64,000 bases of DNA from Membranipora membranacea (Eukaryota; Bryozoa; Gymnolaemata; Cheilostomatida; Membraniporidae): NCBI GenBank assembly GCA_914767715.1, contig OU612069.1, forward strand, positions 10,537,387-10,601,386, read 5' to 3'. Made by a program: the position numbers and the translations under genes. This document shows positions 1 to 13,400 of this stretch, in pieces. The notes below the pieces were generated by a model, which saw nothing but the letters and a program-made list of their open reading frames with translations, made no database searches and was not told the DNA's origin. Positions within the stretch are counted from its first letter, which is position 1. Every line of letters starts with the position of its first letter.

Positions 1-559
1 TGCGATAGATAATTAATTTCATACCCTAATTTTGACGATCAGTTTGTGCAAATTATTTGCTCATTATGTGACAATGCTGAGATTGCAGCGTCATTTTATT
101 AGTTTTGAGCTATACAGAATTCTATAAGCACACATTTGGCTGTGTGGCAGCAGTGGATATATGGATATATTCATCCTGTAGATATTTTATTTTATTTGAT
201 TCCTACGCCAAGGGAACACAGTCAGGGAGAAAATATCTATTCATCAATTAATCAGTAGGTCTAAAGCGATAAAGTACAGTTATACAGTACAGCTACTGTT
301 GTCTTATCATGAGACATCCACATATTTCGACTGATGTATGAAAGTATTAATTATATCTTGTAGAGACATGTATGTCATTCTCAACACATCAAATCGTTGG
401 TTTTAAATGTTGCCCACATACATTAACAACACAAGAACTAAGTTCTTCGGAATGAGGAAATCCTGGTATGACTCTTTTATGTATTTGATTGAGTGATTGA
501 TTGACTGATTGATTGACTGACTGATTGATTGACTGACCAATCGGTTGACTGATTGATAG
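1..559. other. Intronic sequence upstream of the SUGT1 exon, with a GATT/GACT microsatellite
   Basis: No exon can be supported here. It precedes the acceptor of the SUGT1 exon at 560 and is presumably intron. From about 486 to 557 the sequence is a degenerate tetranucleotide array (GATT/GACT units) running straight into the TAG acceptor, so the usual pyrimidine tract is missing or interrupted. Confidence 0.6.
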
Positions 560-1597
560 GTGCGACAGCGATGAGCAGTAGTAAGTGGGACAAGCTGGCA
601 GCAGCCGAGGCAGAAGAAGAAAAGAATGAGAAGTTAGAAGGTGACGCTGCCTTACAGAAATTATTCCAGGATATATACGCTAATGGTAACGAGGAAACTA
701 AGAAAGCTATGAACAAATCATTCGTAAGTCTCACCCCCCCCCCCCTCCCTACAATCACACTGATATCGAGGCTACACTATTATCAGGTGTATCTCTGATT
801 TTTAGAGTCAATTTAGTATGAGTACCTAACATGTACCCGCCCCTAATTAGTAAAATTGACCTCGGGTCCTCACACCAAGTTACCTGTGATCAATGAACTC
901 CCTCCTCATTGCTGTGATGGTACCACTACTAAATGAATTAATTCACTCTCCATCGATCAGAGATATACATGCAATCGTATAAAAGTAAACAATAATTACT
1001 GTATCATATGTATAACGACTAACTCGCCTATAGAGCTACAATCACATACCATATTTACCCTGCACTATCGCTGTGACAAGGCTAGTGTTACCCACATACA
1101 CATACTTTGTGTCTCAGAGTTGATCTTTTTCTGGTGGTGGATGCATTAGATTACAGAGAGTAACTAGTTCTACTCACTCGATAGACTTGTCATCATATAA
1201 CAAAACTTAATCTTGAACAAATCTAAGACTGGAAGATAATGCGGCAAACTATACAAAAATAACATATAATATTTTGGACAGAATTCAATGATATATAGAC
1301 ACTGAGGCTTCATCTAGGTTTTTATCCCCAGTAACATATTATATGTAAAGCCTTTACCCAAGAGCCCTGGTGGTAGTAGCAGCCAAGTATTGAACTCCGA
1401 TCTCATACAGAAGGCAGACTCTGCCACTGAGCTTCTTTGTTATTGTGAGGTGAGACTATCAAAGCTCAAGTTTATTTCTATATTTATAGCAACAATCAGG
1501 AGGTACTGTGCTGAGTACTAACTGGGGAGATATCGGCAAACAGGATGTGGGAGTCAAACCACCCGATGGAATGGAGTACAAGAAATGGAATAATTAA
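560..1597 (+). CDS. SUGT1: SUGT1 (SGT1 homolog), C-terminal SGS domain, 3' part of gene
   Basis: Two coding exons, 560-723 and 1490-1597 (stop TAA 1595-1597), joined in phase 0 with GTAAGT donor and TTATAG acceptor. They encode the end of the SGS domain: [20 protein letters not shown], then [38 protein letters not shown] and [10 protein letters not shown]. This order and wording is characteristic of eukaryotic SGT1. The family is an HSP90 co-chaperone (TPR-CS-SGS) acting in SCF ubiquitin ligase and kinetochore assembly and in stabilising LRR receptors; the SGS part contacts HSC70 and LRR clients. The TPR and CS exons must lie before position 1. A polyadenylation signal AATAAA lies at 2136-2141. 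The gene is convergent with the collagen-like gene. An ATG at 570 lies inside the exon and is not the start. Confidence 0.93.
806..968. repeat. Dispersed repeat, copy 1 (second copy at 28970-29087)
   Basis: This part of the SUGT1 intron matches 28970-29087 imperfectly in the same orientation. Shared words are CCTAACATGTACCC, AATTCACTCTC and ATCGATCAGAGAT. It is non-coding and probably a small mobile element remnant; no clear ends were found. Confidence 0.6.
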
Positions 1598-1634
1598 TGT
1601 CACATATCACCATGTAAAGATCACATGACGAGTA

Positions 1635-1697
1635 CTGATAGTGACCCTGACAGTGACCCTGACAGTGACCCTGATAGTGACCCTGACAGTGATTCTG
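1635..1697 (+). repeat. 12-bp minisatellite in the SUGT1 3' UTR
   Basis: About five tandem copies of a 12-bp unit (GACAGTGACCCT and one-base variants) lie 38 bases after the SUGT1 stop. The unit length is a multiple of three, but the array is outside the reading frame of the gene. Confidence 0.85.
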
Positions 1698-2118
1698 GTG
1701 TTATTGTGATTATCATAGCTCTACATCTATCATGATGAATCGCCTACGTATTATCAAGACTCTTGAGGAAGATCCTTTGGCTGATAAATGCAATGTTAAA
1801 TTTTTCACGAGATGTAAACATTTCTTGACTGACAATGACTTACACCGATCATATCAAGGTCTTTACATTATGTTCAATAATTTGCTTGGCAGATATTTTT
1901 CTGATATAATTTGCCCCTGTATAGAGATAAAATCCATCAACTTTCGCTGAGATACTGATTCTGTTTTTCACTTTTGCTGTGACTGTGGTTTTCATGTTAG
2001 AGGTGTTGCAGTATTATTAGTGTGTATACAACACTAACACTAAGTTGTGACCTTATAAGGAAGTTTAATGCGCTGATTTCAAAACTAATTTCTGTGTTTG
2101 CAATTGCTAGCATCAAAC

Positions 2119-2141
2119 TTTATTTCATGAGCCAAAATAAA
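2119..2141. promoter_or_regulatory. Facing polyadenylation signals of two convergent genes
   Basis: AATAAA on the plus strand (2136-2141) suits SUGT1. TTTATT at 2119-2124 reads AATAAA on the minus strand and suits the collagen-like gene ending at 2473. If both are used, the two 3' UTRs overlap by a few tens of bases. Confidence 0.5.
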
Positions 2142-2472
2142 ATATCATAAACAAAATAAAAAATGAACAAGCAATATATATAGGGGTTTAAAGACTAAAT
2201 AGCAATTCAAAACAATAGTTATAGTACATAATATATAATGTGATATAAATAATAACATATATATGAAAATAGCGACATTTTCTCAAACCGTTATGTGGCT
2301 GGGTTACCCAAAAATGTTTGAAAAAAAGAAAACGACACTCTTTAATAGAGAAGCAAACCCATAACATGAGTAATTAATCTTATATCAAAATGCCCAACCT
2401 TTTTCTATTTTATGGGGAAATTTAAAATCAATGCCCTTGTGTCTGTTTGGATCTGACTGATAGAAGTTATAA

Positions 2473-5400
2473 CTAGTAGAGATGTGCTGGTGGATATCCT
2501 GGATAACCCGGTGTTCCCGATGGTCCTGTTGCGCCTGATGATGAAATAAAGTATTATTTTTACTTGTACCGCACACCCATGATAGCATGTCAATTTTTCA
2601 TTTTTATAATGTGATTTCTGTAGCTGTCACTGATATAATATACATATTTGTATAAAGCTAAATAGCACACTACAAAGTATGACCATAACGGCTGTGACTT
2701 ACAGATCATGCACTGAATTTCTAATTTGAGCTTCTTAGTTTAGAGGGGTGAGTCGGGAGGCGGAACTGGGTCGATATACCAGTATGTATATATGGCCGTC
2801 AAATATAGTTTTATTTGTAAATGTGGCCATACATTATTTTTGTGAAATCAAAGACATTATGTTTACTTGCTCACCCTTGTCACCTTTTGCTCCAGGTGCA
2901 CCATCTTGACCAGGGGCTCCATGTGGTCCATGTCCACTTCGCTCACCTGAATATTGAGAAAAATAAGAGTAAACAGGTATCAACCTCCATATCTGGTAAC
3001 TGTAGACATACATAAACATAGCAGCTATATATTAAGTGAGACTCAACTTTTTTTTTGCGTACCCTGCAGTTTTGGACAGGTGACCTGAAAGCTTGACTCC
3101 TCGAAGTGAACCAAAGTGTATGAGTTTTGCAAGCAGGACTCAATCTTAATCATAACAGGTTTAGAAAATAATTCACACTTCACAATGCTCTAATTTAGTT
3201 ATTTAGTTGTTATGATCCACGCTGGCATATCTGATATCCAATCTATTCTAACAATCAGTCTGATTATTTTATTCTTGGAGGAATTTTTCGCCACTTCCTC
3301 TTTTTCTCAATTACTGTACCCATCAAAATACTTAGCAGCACTTCCTAGTTGTGGAGGTTGATTTATCTCAGCTTTGTGTGTCAGAGTTAATATTTAAGGT
3401 TGTTAACTGAGCCTTTGATCTTGAGATAATCTGTTCCTTTGTTTTGTAATTGATGAGTCCATTAATATGTTTTTGTTTGATAGAAATTGTTTGATTAGTT
3501 CAGTTAATGTGTCACCTTCTCACTTCCACCTCCCTTCTCAAGAGTGCGCAGACTTCCTATCCATACATCAGTGTAAGACATATGAAATCAAGAATCTGAG
3601 GTAGTTTGAACTTACGCGTGACTTTGATGTTGATTAATTATTATTACTTATTATTATTTATATTTATTATTAAGTATTTGATGTTGATATACTATTACAT
3701 ACCTGGAGCGCCTGGAGTACCTGGGTATCCTCTGGGCCCTGGAGCACCAGGCGTCCCATCCTGACAGTTACAATTTCTGCTGTATCCCCCATGCCCTGAG
3801 CTGACATCCCCTAATCGTGTCTCCAGGCTGTCTAAATCTGCAACATTATGCCAACACAATCTTCATGTGGTTGGTTTGTGAAACAAAACATGTCAAAACC
3901 CTGAAAAAATTGAAATTAAGCAATCTGGTAAAGTCACAGCTATGGCATAAAAAAGTCACGCTATCTGGTCTTCATTTCATGATCATCTGACACTAGAATA
4001 TTACATTTATTGATGAGGTGTATTGGTGAAATTATTATCTAAACAGACTCAACTACCACTAGCTATAACTCTACTCAGTCAACAAAATCTTCTCACATTA
4101 CATTATTATTCATCGTATTTTCTTATCTTGATGGTAATGCTGACCTGCCATAGTTCTGTTGCCTCAATTTGCTCTGAGGCAAAAATAAATAAATATTGTT
4201 GAGCTCTAATGCGATTATTGTGTGTCATCGGTTATAAAATCAAGTGGGTGTGACCACAAATTATCCCAGAGCTGCGACTCCACACAAACAGACTATGATA
4301 ATCCGCTGTACTAATCCAGTCGATAAGATCACAAAGTTTATATAAACGTTACCAACAACAAGGCATTAATGACAATTTCTTCAAATTATAGGATTATAGA
4401 TGCACTTTATGGGCTCTGAGGAGCTGTATAAATTAGCCGTGAACGCTGCCCCGACACTTTCAGAGTAAGAGACAGAATATCCATCAGTCATCCAATGGTT
4501 TGGTTAATTGTTTAATGAAATATTCAATAGATCTTTTAGAAGCAGCCAGGGGATAAGTGCTAGATACATATCTTATACATTAGCGCAATGCTTTATGTAA
4601 CATTTACCCATTGTAACCTCCATCTTAATACACAGAGATATACAGATAAACAAAGTAAAGAATGCAGAGCTGTGATAGTATACTACAACTTTCACTGCCC
4701 ATGAAATTTTATGCTTAGATCTGGCAGATTTGGTAGTTCGGCTCATTTGTTACGTAGTCGAGATTCATGACTTTGCATAAAATATTTCTATCGCTGTTGA
4801 CCCTCATTTTGCAACCTGACTGTAGTTAACAGATCTCACTGTTGCAGGTACATTATCTGCCTATGTATATCCCAGATACTAGTCTGAGCCCCTCAGACCT
4901 TTTCACCCTGCCCAACGCCCCCCCCCCCCCCGACAAGTACAAGTACTGGTTTGGTTAACAAATTTGGATTTTTTTGAAAACTATTCATGTCAAACTCACA
5001 TTGATGGAGCTGTGTAAGGTCTGGGCCGTCATAGCCGTAATCAGTGGAAGAGTGATCATAACCGTAATCGCTGCCAATGTGTGCTCCTTTGTTCTGCGGA
5101 CTGTGATTCCATGGATGGAAGACATACCCTCCTGTAGTTGTGTATGGTTGTCTGGTTGAATGAAATCTATAAGGTAGCGGTCCAGTGGACGGTTTGTGTG
5201 TAGTGGTATACGGAGCTCTTGTAGTGTATATGTGGTTTGTGTGCGGTGCTGATGCTGTTGGTCTGTAGTTAGTGTGTGGCCTGGTGTTACGGTAGTTTGG
5301 ATGTCTTGTTGTTGTGTATGCTGCAGGTGTTGTACTCCGGTGGTGATAAGGTTTCCTAGTGGTGGTAGTACTATACGCAGGTTGTTCAGTAGTTTTATGC

Positions 5401-8400
5401 TGTGCTCTGGTAGTATGGTATGGGCGAAGCGTTGTTGTGGCGACGGGTCTTCTGGTAGGATGTAGAGGACGATGAGTTGTTGGAGCGTGATATGGGGGAT
5501 ATGGGTAGCTGTGATGAAAATAATGAGAGGGAGGGTCCATACTCATCTCTCCTATTGTCAGAAAATATAACAGGATTAATTTTCCTAACAGTATTGAGGT
5601 AGCAATCTCATGGAACAGAATTGCAGAAATTTGCAAAGATGTTACACTCTCAAACTCTTTCTCAAATAAAATATTAATAGAGGAGTGCAGAAGAAGAGAG
5701 ATTTACATTACATCAGTATTTACCTTTCATCATTGAGTTATGGTTACCATTGCCGTTGCCATTTTGACCTTGACCCTTATTCTTATTTCCATTCTCGTTC
5801 CCATTATGACCGCTAAAATATAAAACTAAAATGATACTATCATAATTACTCGATAAGTCGGAGTGGTGAAGACCCAATATCAGGCAACAAATTACTCTTA
5901 TATAATTTTTTGAGGTTGAATAAAACAGTTTTATATTATCTGTGTGCCTAACTTATCAACTCAGTGCTGGCCTAATGATCTTCAGTAAGCCCTGACTATA
6001 AGAAAAGGCAAACATATCTTATAGTCTTGGCAGAGGACAGACAGATGACATCCACCAGATGTCCACGTTTAAGAATAAGTTTGTATTTTCAATCAATATC
6101 GGTAACAGTTTAATTTCCTGACACTCATTAAAATTTATGTTGTTTATGAAAAATTTGGCATAAGATTGCGGAGATAGGATTTCCTTTGTATTTGAACTAT
6201 TAAAATGTTAAGATTGTTAGGATTACAAGTTTTGATATTTTCCTCCATATCCTCAAAAGATCTAAGCAGTAAATCTGTATGACCAGGTATTTAGCGTATT
6301 TAGCGTAATTAGGTTATGTTTGTCTCCCCTAGCCTTGTCACGCGGTCACTTTTTTTGTTTTGTTTCTCCATGGTTTGGTTTTTATCTCGTTCCCGATATT
6401 GAATCGTCCCGCCATTGAATAATATTTCAATCTTAATACTCCCTGATTGGTTTGTTATTCCTATGCTGACATACCTGTTATGATTATCGCTGCCATTCAT
6501 ATTGCCGTTGTCTCCCTTACCATTATTACCCTTACCATTGTGACCTCCATTCTTCTCTCTCATATACTCGTATCCTCCCTCGTAACCCTGTCCGTTACCG
6601 TAACCATTACCATAACCTGCAACCAAAAAAGGAATCACAACCACCACGCATAAATATGCTTGTTCAGGGTCAGGTCCCTAATCCATATATAATATGATTA
6701 AGTTGTTGTTTGTGATGTTAGGGCTTAGATTCCATCACACCAAATGTTCAAACAATGAGCTATTAGTCAATATCCCAGGAGTGTAAAATAGCTGCTGATT
6801 TTAGAGTTTAGATGCATATAAAGAAGGTTGCTGTCAAACTAATTCATGCTGGCATATTTGAAAATGGTTATTACTGAATATCATACGGTATATGCTGCGC
6901 CACTATTTCCATCATTTTAACATGCCGTGTTGATTGAATGATGTTATTGATTGACTTCACTGGTCTAGTCAAATAATATATCAATGGAGAGTGGCTCCCA
7001 CAGAATGAGGACATGCCCTATTGGGCAAACTGTGCATTACGAGGAAAGTACATTAATCAATCCTTTGACAATATAAGGCCCTCTGATTTCCTAACTAATA
7101 CAACGGCCAGTTATAAATTGGAGGCGATGTAATAAACCTTTCACCATTCCTCTTAGCAATGCCCCGAAAATAAATGTAAAAAAAACTTAACAAGTTCTGT
7201 AGAGACAGAATGAAAATAGCTGATCTATATAGATTGGGTATTCTAAAAGTTTTTGTCATCTGAAATGTTTTAGTGAAATTTTTCACTGCAACCAAGGCAT
7301 CATAGCTGTTGCCTAACACAAAAAATGTTCACATTACAACAGGCTACTCATTGATTTTAATTATGCTGACATCTTACCCCTAAAGTTGCCACTTGAGTGA
7401 AAGTCTCTGTCAGGATCACTATGGCTGCCACCGTCTGACTCATCTGACGCTCCTTTTGATTGGTGACCTGGAGGAATATACCTGAATTGACTCGCTTCTC
7501 GCTTCTGGCGGTATATATCCCCATCCTGATTAAAACAATAAATAAAGCAAGATATATTATAACAGAGCTAGATGTTCACCTGAGAGTGGCAGTGGATTGA
7601 AACAGTAGACTGGATTTGTAATCTTCTGAGTTGTATACACTTAACACGATAGGATTTTATCCTTGAATCTTAATTATGGTTACTTGCATAACATTCTGCT
7701 TTTTTCGTTATGACATTTTCGGGTAGGGGAAAAATTTTCTTTCTCACTTCCTGTTATGTTTCGTGAAATAGTAAAGCTGTTGGCAATCATTTCCTTTATT
7801 GTTTAGGAAAAGGTCTGTGACTGTCTGCGCTGTCATCTACAATACATTATGTAATTACCTGTTCTGATGATTTCTGTTCAAGTGTGGAAATCCTCGCTAT
7901 CAGCACAGCTATATCCTGGAATAAAACGCGGAACAGTCAAAATCAGAAAGATTGTTGTAAAATTGAATTTAAAAACGTTAGCAAGGGAATTATCACCAGG
8001 GAAAGCAAAAATAGTGTAAAAAATAAATCTCCAAAACAATTAGCAATGTAGCTTATCAAATGACAAAGTTTTTCTAATCACTGATTATTATTGTGATAAA
8101 ATATGTTATTAGTTTTCTGACAGCTTATTTCCATTGCCTGACTGCATCTGAAGATGGCCTGCACTGAATGGTATCAGTGATCCACAGAAAGTTGATTGAG
8201 AATAACATTTTGACTCAGATGATTTTCAATAGTCAAAAAAGGCAGTAGTTCTTTTTTTTTAATAAACTGAGCTTCTTGCTCCTATAATATAATCCTTTAT
8301 TTAATGATGACAAAAAGGTAGTGGCAATAACGGCATGACTTACATTTTGTTGTATAGAGTCTACTCGTTGTATGATGTAGTAGGCTGTCACCACTCCGGC

Positions 8401-8496
8401 TAATATTATCATCATAAGGCATACACTAAGAGCAGCGCATACTGCTGTACTTGGCCTGCTGCCGACCTGTTGAGTCTGCTTCTTCTCTGACATCAT
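2473..8496 (-). CDS. Type II transmembrane collagen-like protein with furin site and Thr-rich stalk (469 aa)
   Basis: Nine exons on the minus strand: 8344-8496, 7859-7915, 7378-7525, 6475-6616, 5724-5812, 5000-5551, 3703-3837, 2875-2946 and 2473-2534. All junctions are GT-AG, the phases agree, and together they give 470 codons with the stop. Residues 1-17 are a charged cytosolic tail and about 18-41 a membrane helix (AALSVCLMMIILAGVVTAYY) with no cleavable signal. Next come a short heptad-like stretch (52-70), a furin-type site RQKR at 76-79, Gly/Asn-rich repeats (120-196), a long Thr/Pro/His-rich mucin-like stalk (about 200-365), a CNC pair, then about 17 Gly-X-Y triplets with one interruption. 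The protein ends PAHLY without a C1q or TNF head. The layout resembles membrane collagens of the type XIII class and nematode cuticle collagens. It is probably a trimeric pericellular protein shed by furin; function is inferred from layout only. Confidence 0.85.
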
Positions 8497-8769
8497 TCTG
8501 GAAAATTGACATTTGATGTGAATTTAACAAAATTGGATAAAGTGCAAAATGCCTTACAATATAATATATCTTTATTTATGCTACCGTTCATTACTCATCA
8601 CCGATATTCAGGAACAAACTAGTTGTGATTCCTGATTTTAAATGTGGCCCTAACGAATAAAATATCAGCAAATAAATAGCAGATTTTTCCATAGGATATT
8701 AATACCAATGTGAAATACATGACTAATTGTAGGGTAACAAGGATATAGCCGACAGGAATATTTACTTAC

Positions 8770-8860
8770 CTGTTTATTTTCTGCTCTCTTGTTGATCACT
8801 GTGTTGAGATGACACCAGTCCTGACAAGCCCCTATCAGCCTGTATTATCTCTGTGATGTA
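8770..8860 (-). other. Probable 5' UTR exon of the collagen-like gene
   Basis: A good donor (ACAG then GTAAGTAA on the minus strand) ends at 8770. A pyrimidine-rich acceptor (TTTTCCAG) sits directly before the ATG at 8496, so the 5' UTR is split by an intron of about 270 bases. The upstream limit is a guess and no convincing TATA box was seen. Confidence 0.5.
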
Positions 8861-8862
8861 AA

Positions 8863-10454
8863 CTCTCTGTACTATACTGTCACCAGATGACCTGCCCTAT
8901 CGATCGCTCAGTCATGAGTGCATTACCCACAGAACAATCTGCTATTTTATGCCTGTTGTTCAGCCTCCCATCAGATCCTTATCTTGCTGCCATGGTGTTG
9001 TCAAGGAGCAGAAAATATCCTATTTTGATTTCAAGGGTCACGGAAATTTACACGGCACATGGCATATTATAAGCCAATGGTATTTCTAAATGAGGATGGT
9101 AATAATCTGTGGATTTGATAAAAGGTATTGTTAGATTATTATCTGTAAATGAATCTAGAGGTGACAGGAGTTTCTCAAACAACCATAGGAAATTACAGAT
9201 GTACTTTTTTTTGTATTATTGGATTGCTTATAACACTTTGAGAAAAAATATAGGGACTTGGTGTCATACCAGCCATTGATGATTAAAATTCTGATCTTCA
9301 AAGATTTATGGGGTCCTGATAGGGTATTCACAGGGTTTATCTCCCCTGCAACGGGAGCAAAAGAGAAGAGGAGATAATGGGCATGAGGCATGCACAACAA
9401 AAAAAGAGACCTTCTATCTGTAAATGCCGTATAATACTAGATCACTTGAATTAGATATCATTAGGATTAGCTTACTGCAGACTTGGAACCTAGGGTTGAG
9501 GGGCAACTTCAAAATCAAAACTCAGAAAACTTTTTAAAATTTCATAGAATTTGTAGCATCTTGAATACATAGCATATATAACTTTTTGAGCTCTTTAAAA
9601 TGATATATGCCGACTGGGCACTTGTTTATTTCTATTAGCTAGCTAAGACCAGGTACACAAGTTCCATTGTATTAGTGAAGGAAAGGTACTGCAAATAAAA
9701 TCTGATAAATTGGTGCGAATAACATCACATGAATCAACAATCATTATCTTGGTAGCCTCTAATTTCTCTGATAACTCAAAATATTAAAAAGCAACAAAAC
9801 TTTTTCTTTTTTATCAACCAGATAATTCATTCGCAATCATTGATACTTAAGGAAACTCTTCATTATTCAGAGTACAGACTCTTATTCAGAACAGATCATA
9901 TAAGTTCTGATACAGAATGTCAGTCACCTCATTTCAATTAATTCAGACTGCCCAAATAGGAGAACAAAATTTTGGTAAAGTGGGGCAATAAAAATCCACG
10001 GCAGTGCTGACCACATACTCAATTATGTTCATATGACTATATTAATAATGATTATATATGATTTAAATGATTATATGTTCACTGAAAAAAATAATATGGT
10101 ATAAGAGTTAATTTCTACATGATAAAAGAGAAGACAACTACCTTCTTAACAAAATATAATAATTGTCATGATTTATGTAATGCATTTTGCTACCAATGTT
10201 ATCTAATTTCATAAATTATCTGATAGGAATAACAATACAACAATAGAGAATTGCAGCTAAAAATCCACAGGTCATTGGTAAAAAAGGCTAATACACCGAA
10301 ATTCTAGTTTTATTTGCAGGCCCCCGATGAAGATTCGTTACTTCAAGTATCCAATTTGGAAAAAAGGTTGTGAAATATCATTGGTGAATATTTAGTTAAG
10401 ATGAGCAAGTGGGCAGACTAATCTCGGGAGAGAATCTGGAATTCAATTGGGCTG
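8863..10454. other. Intergenic, no gene found
   Basis: AT-rich sequence between the promoter side of the collagen-like gene and the 3' end of the next minus-strand gene. The only open frames are 60-80 codons, with no family resemblance and no consistent splice sites. Confidence 0.55.
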
Positions 10455-13400
10455 TTATTGAAAAAGCCATTGAAAAAATCTTTGTAAAGGAGATGATTCT
10501 GTATTTCGGCTGAGACCTGCAGCGGACTGATGAGATGTGGATGAATCTGTATCAGACACACTGACAGTATCTGTAGTACACCAGGTCAGCTGAATATAAG
10601 ATAATATATATCAATTTTTTGAGTATTTTTCATCAAAGTTTGCTTTACCATTTCAGTTTTCAACTGATAATTTTAAATAAAGCAGTACCGACTCTACCTT
10701 CCAAAGATAGTGAATCAAATTATGAGAATTCTGATCCAACAACCAAATTAAGAACTAGCTATAAAAATCAGGATCAGTAGGCTACCACAAAGATACGGTG
10801 GGTAAATATAGCGGCTAGCTGATAAAACAATGCAATCTGATATTTTTGATTCAGAATATCTTTTAGCTTATTGTAATTAGTGAACTGCACAGCTATATAC
10901 ATTAAGCAGTAGCTAGTCTAAGCAATCAGCAGCTGCATTGCGAGTTAGTGGCATTACATTATCAAACACAGAACCTACTCCTCTCTCTTACAATGAACAC
11001 TCATTTATAGACATTATATAGACTAATCCTGGAGCGAGTACCTCCACCACCTCTTCCGATCCGCCGACAATACAGTTAAATTAAACCTTGTGTCATTGGA
11101 ATTTCACAAAGTTAGCATTGTGAGATACTGGGACTATATCCTAATTTTTAGTTGTTACATACCATGAGTTGGAGATCTACAGCTTGATTAGACACCGGTT
11201 GTGAGTTGTACGTAGAGGAAGGATATGACCTTTCATAACTTATGGCCTTCACCTCTCCGGAGATGTCTAACTCTATATAACATCTCCGCTCCTGGTGAGC
11301 ATACATCTCATATCTGGTGAGATATGATAAGTTATGTACAGATAAAGTGTCTTACAAACTAAAAATACACAGCCTACTCGCTAAGATCAAAATGTCACCG
11401 CTATTAGCTGATTAGTGACTAAGGTTTCTGGCAGGCTGCACCCTCAGTACAAGGATGATAGGCAACTTGCAACCCTCTTTAACGCCAGACAGATCTGGGG
11501 TTTTTACTAAACAATAAAATACTCCGAGGTTTCTGATATTCATACAAGTTTTTGATGTGTCAGATTCATACAACACATTGGAATGTTGTTTATCATTCAT
11601 CAGGTTAATCTATTTTCTCGGTAAAACTCCACAAAAATTGAAATATAAGAGATCATCAGATAATTATTGACGTAGCCAACAAGAAAATTGACCGTATGAC
11701 AAGGCTATACTATTGAGCACATATGTATAGATATGTATATGGGGATAAAAATATAGGTATATACATATTATAATATATATATATATAGTTATATATATAT
11801 AAATATGGGTATATACCTTGGCATAAAGAGGTAGGTATACCTGAATATGAAGGCTGACGATGAATTCTCTCTCAAGAAATGGCCGTCTGAGTTAACCTTT
11901 CCTGCAATCTAAAACACAAAGAATCTTAGGAAATACCTTTCACTGCCCAGTGAAATTTATAAAAAGTTTCCATCGATAAGATTTCACCAATATTGACTAG
12001 ATATAAGTAATATTATCATTAGTACAATGATGTCTCGTGGTAATCAAGTGATGCCTAGCAAACTGTTTCAGAAATGTTTGCGGTTGCAGATCAGGATACT
12101 CATTTATCTGATTATGTTTTTGTTTTCCTAGAAAAAAGTGTCACAGATATAAACTAGACCAAACTGATGATTGCGAAATATTAATATGTGACAAAATATT
12201 AGTTTGGAGTTGTCTGCCCTTTTCTGTGCTTGTGGTGTCTATATTCGGAAATTTTTCTTTTTTAGGCTATTAGGACAACGATGTGTGTTTGGATGACTGT
12301 GTGGGTGACTTTTAATCAATGATACCCTCAGATGCCCCTCAGTGCGTTATCAGGGTGGGTGGGATAGTACACTACCCCTCAACCCTAGCCGGCTACTTTT
12401 ATTGTTTGGGGGGGGGGGGGGGGTTACCGCCTAAAACAAAACATCGGCACTTGACAAGGCTACTCCAACCCTAGCCTTGGTACTATACTCACATCACGTC
12501 TAATGTGTAGATTTTCTCCACATGTGGAGGATAAGAAGTAATAATCATCAGGATCTGCAGATAAGTGAGGGGAGACAACCTTCCACAAGAATACCACACC
12601 ATCCTCGAGGTTAAGTATCATAGAATAGTCAAATGTGTCTAGTGGAGTCAGTACTAAATCTGTAGAAGATGAGTGAATCGTTATCTTGTACACTTCTAAC
12701 TAATATTATTTCATCACTACCACTGAATAGACAGAACAATGCAAGTGCTGCCACATCTTTTAACTGTCTTTAGTATAAATAGAAAGGAGGTGAGCTCTCC
12801 TGTTAATAGCCTAGCTTGCCCACTCCTACCTTGTACAGGAGTGCGCTAAATAGATGTGATAAATCTTATTCCACATACTGTAAGCATATTCTCATTTGCC
12901 CGGAAAGGGCCTTGAATAGCAAATAAAGTTTATATTTTTATTATTATTATTATAAAATAACCTATTGATTGTATGTACCTTTGATCTGGTGGGCATCATA
13001 AGGTAAAATACACAGTGGAGTGCACTGCATCTTAGTCTGAGCCCCCCAGACACTCGCCCCCACAGGACAGCCCCTCGGTCAGCGGAGCATGTATCAGTGT
13101 CACTGAGTGTACACTTTACCCCCTTAAAATGTATTGATCAAATTTATATTCCCTACACAAAAGGATAAAGTGAATACTAAACTTTTTGAGGTCGCCTGCC
13201 ACAATGTAAAACAACCATCCTGCCTTAATATAAAATACATATAATACTAACCATATAGTGCAGCTGGGTGACTTCTCAGTACAATAGTGTGTGATGATGT
13301 CACACTCAACTCTCTATGGTCATAACTCGTCAGTTTATAACAATCTCCTTCAGCGCTAACTAACGAGCTGTAGATTATCTGTCAACCACAACAGAAGAAT

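Noticed and set aside
1732-1950. 72-codon plus-strand open frame after SUGT1
   Set aside because: Lies in the SUGT1 3' UTR; no conserved features or separate promoter.
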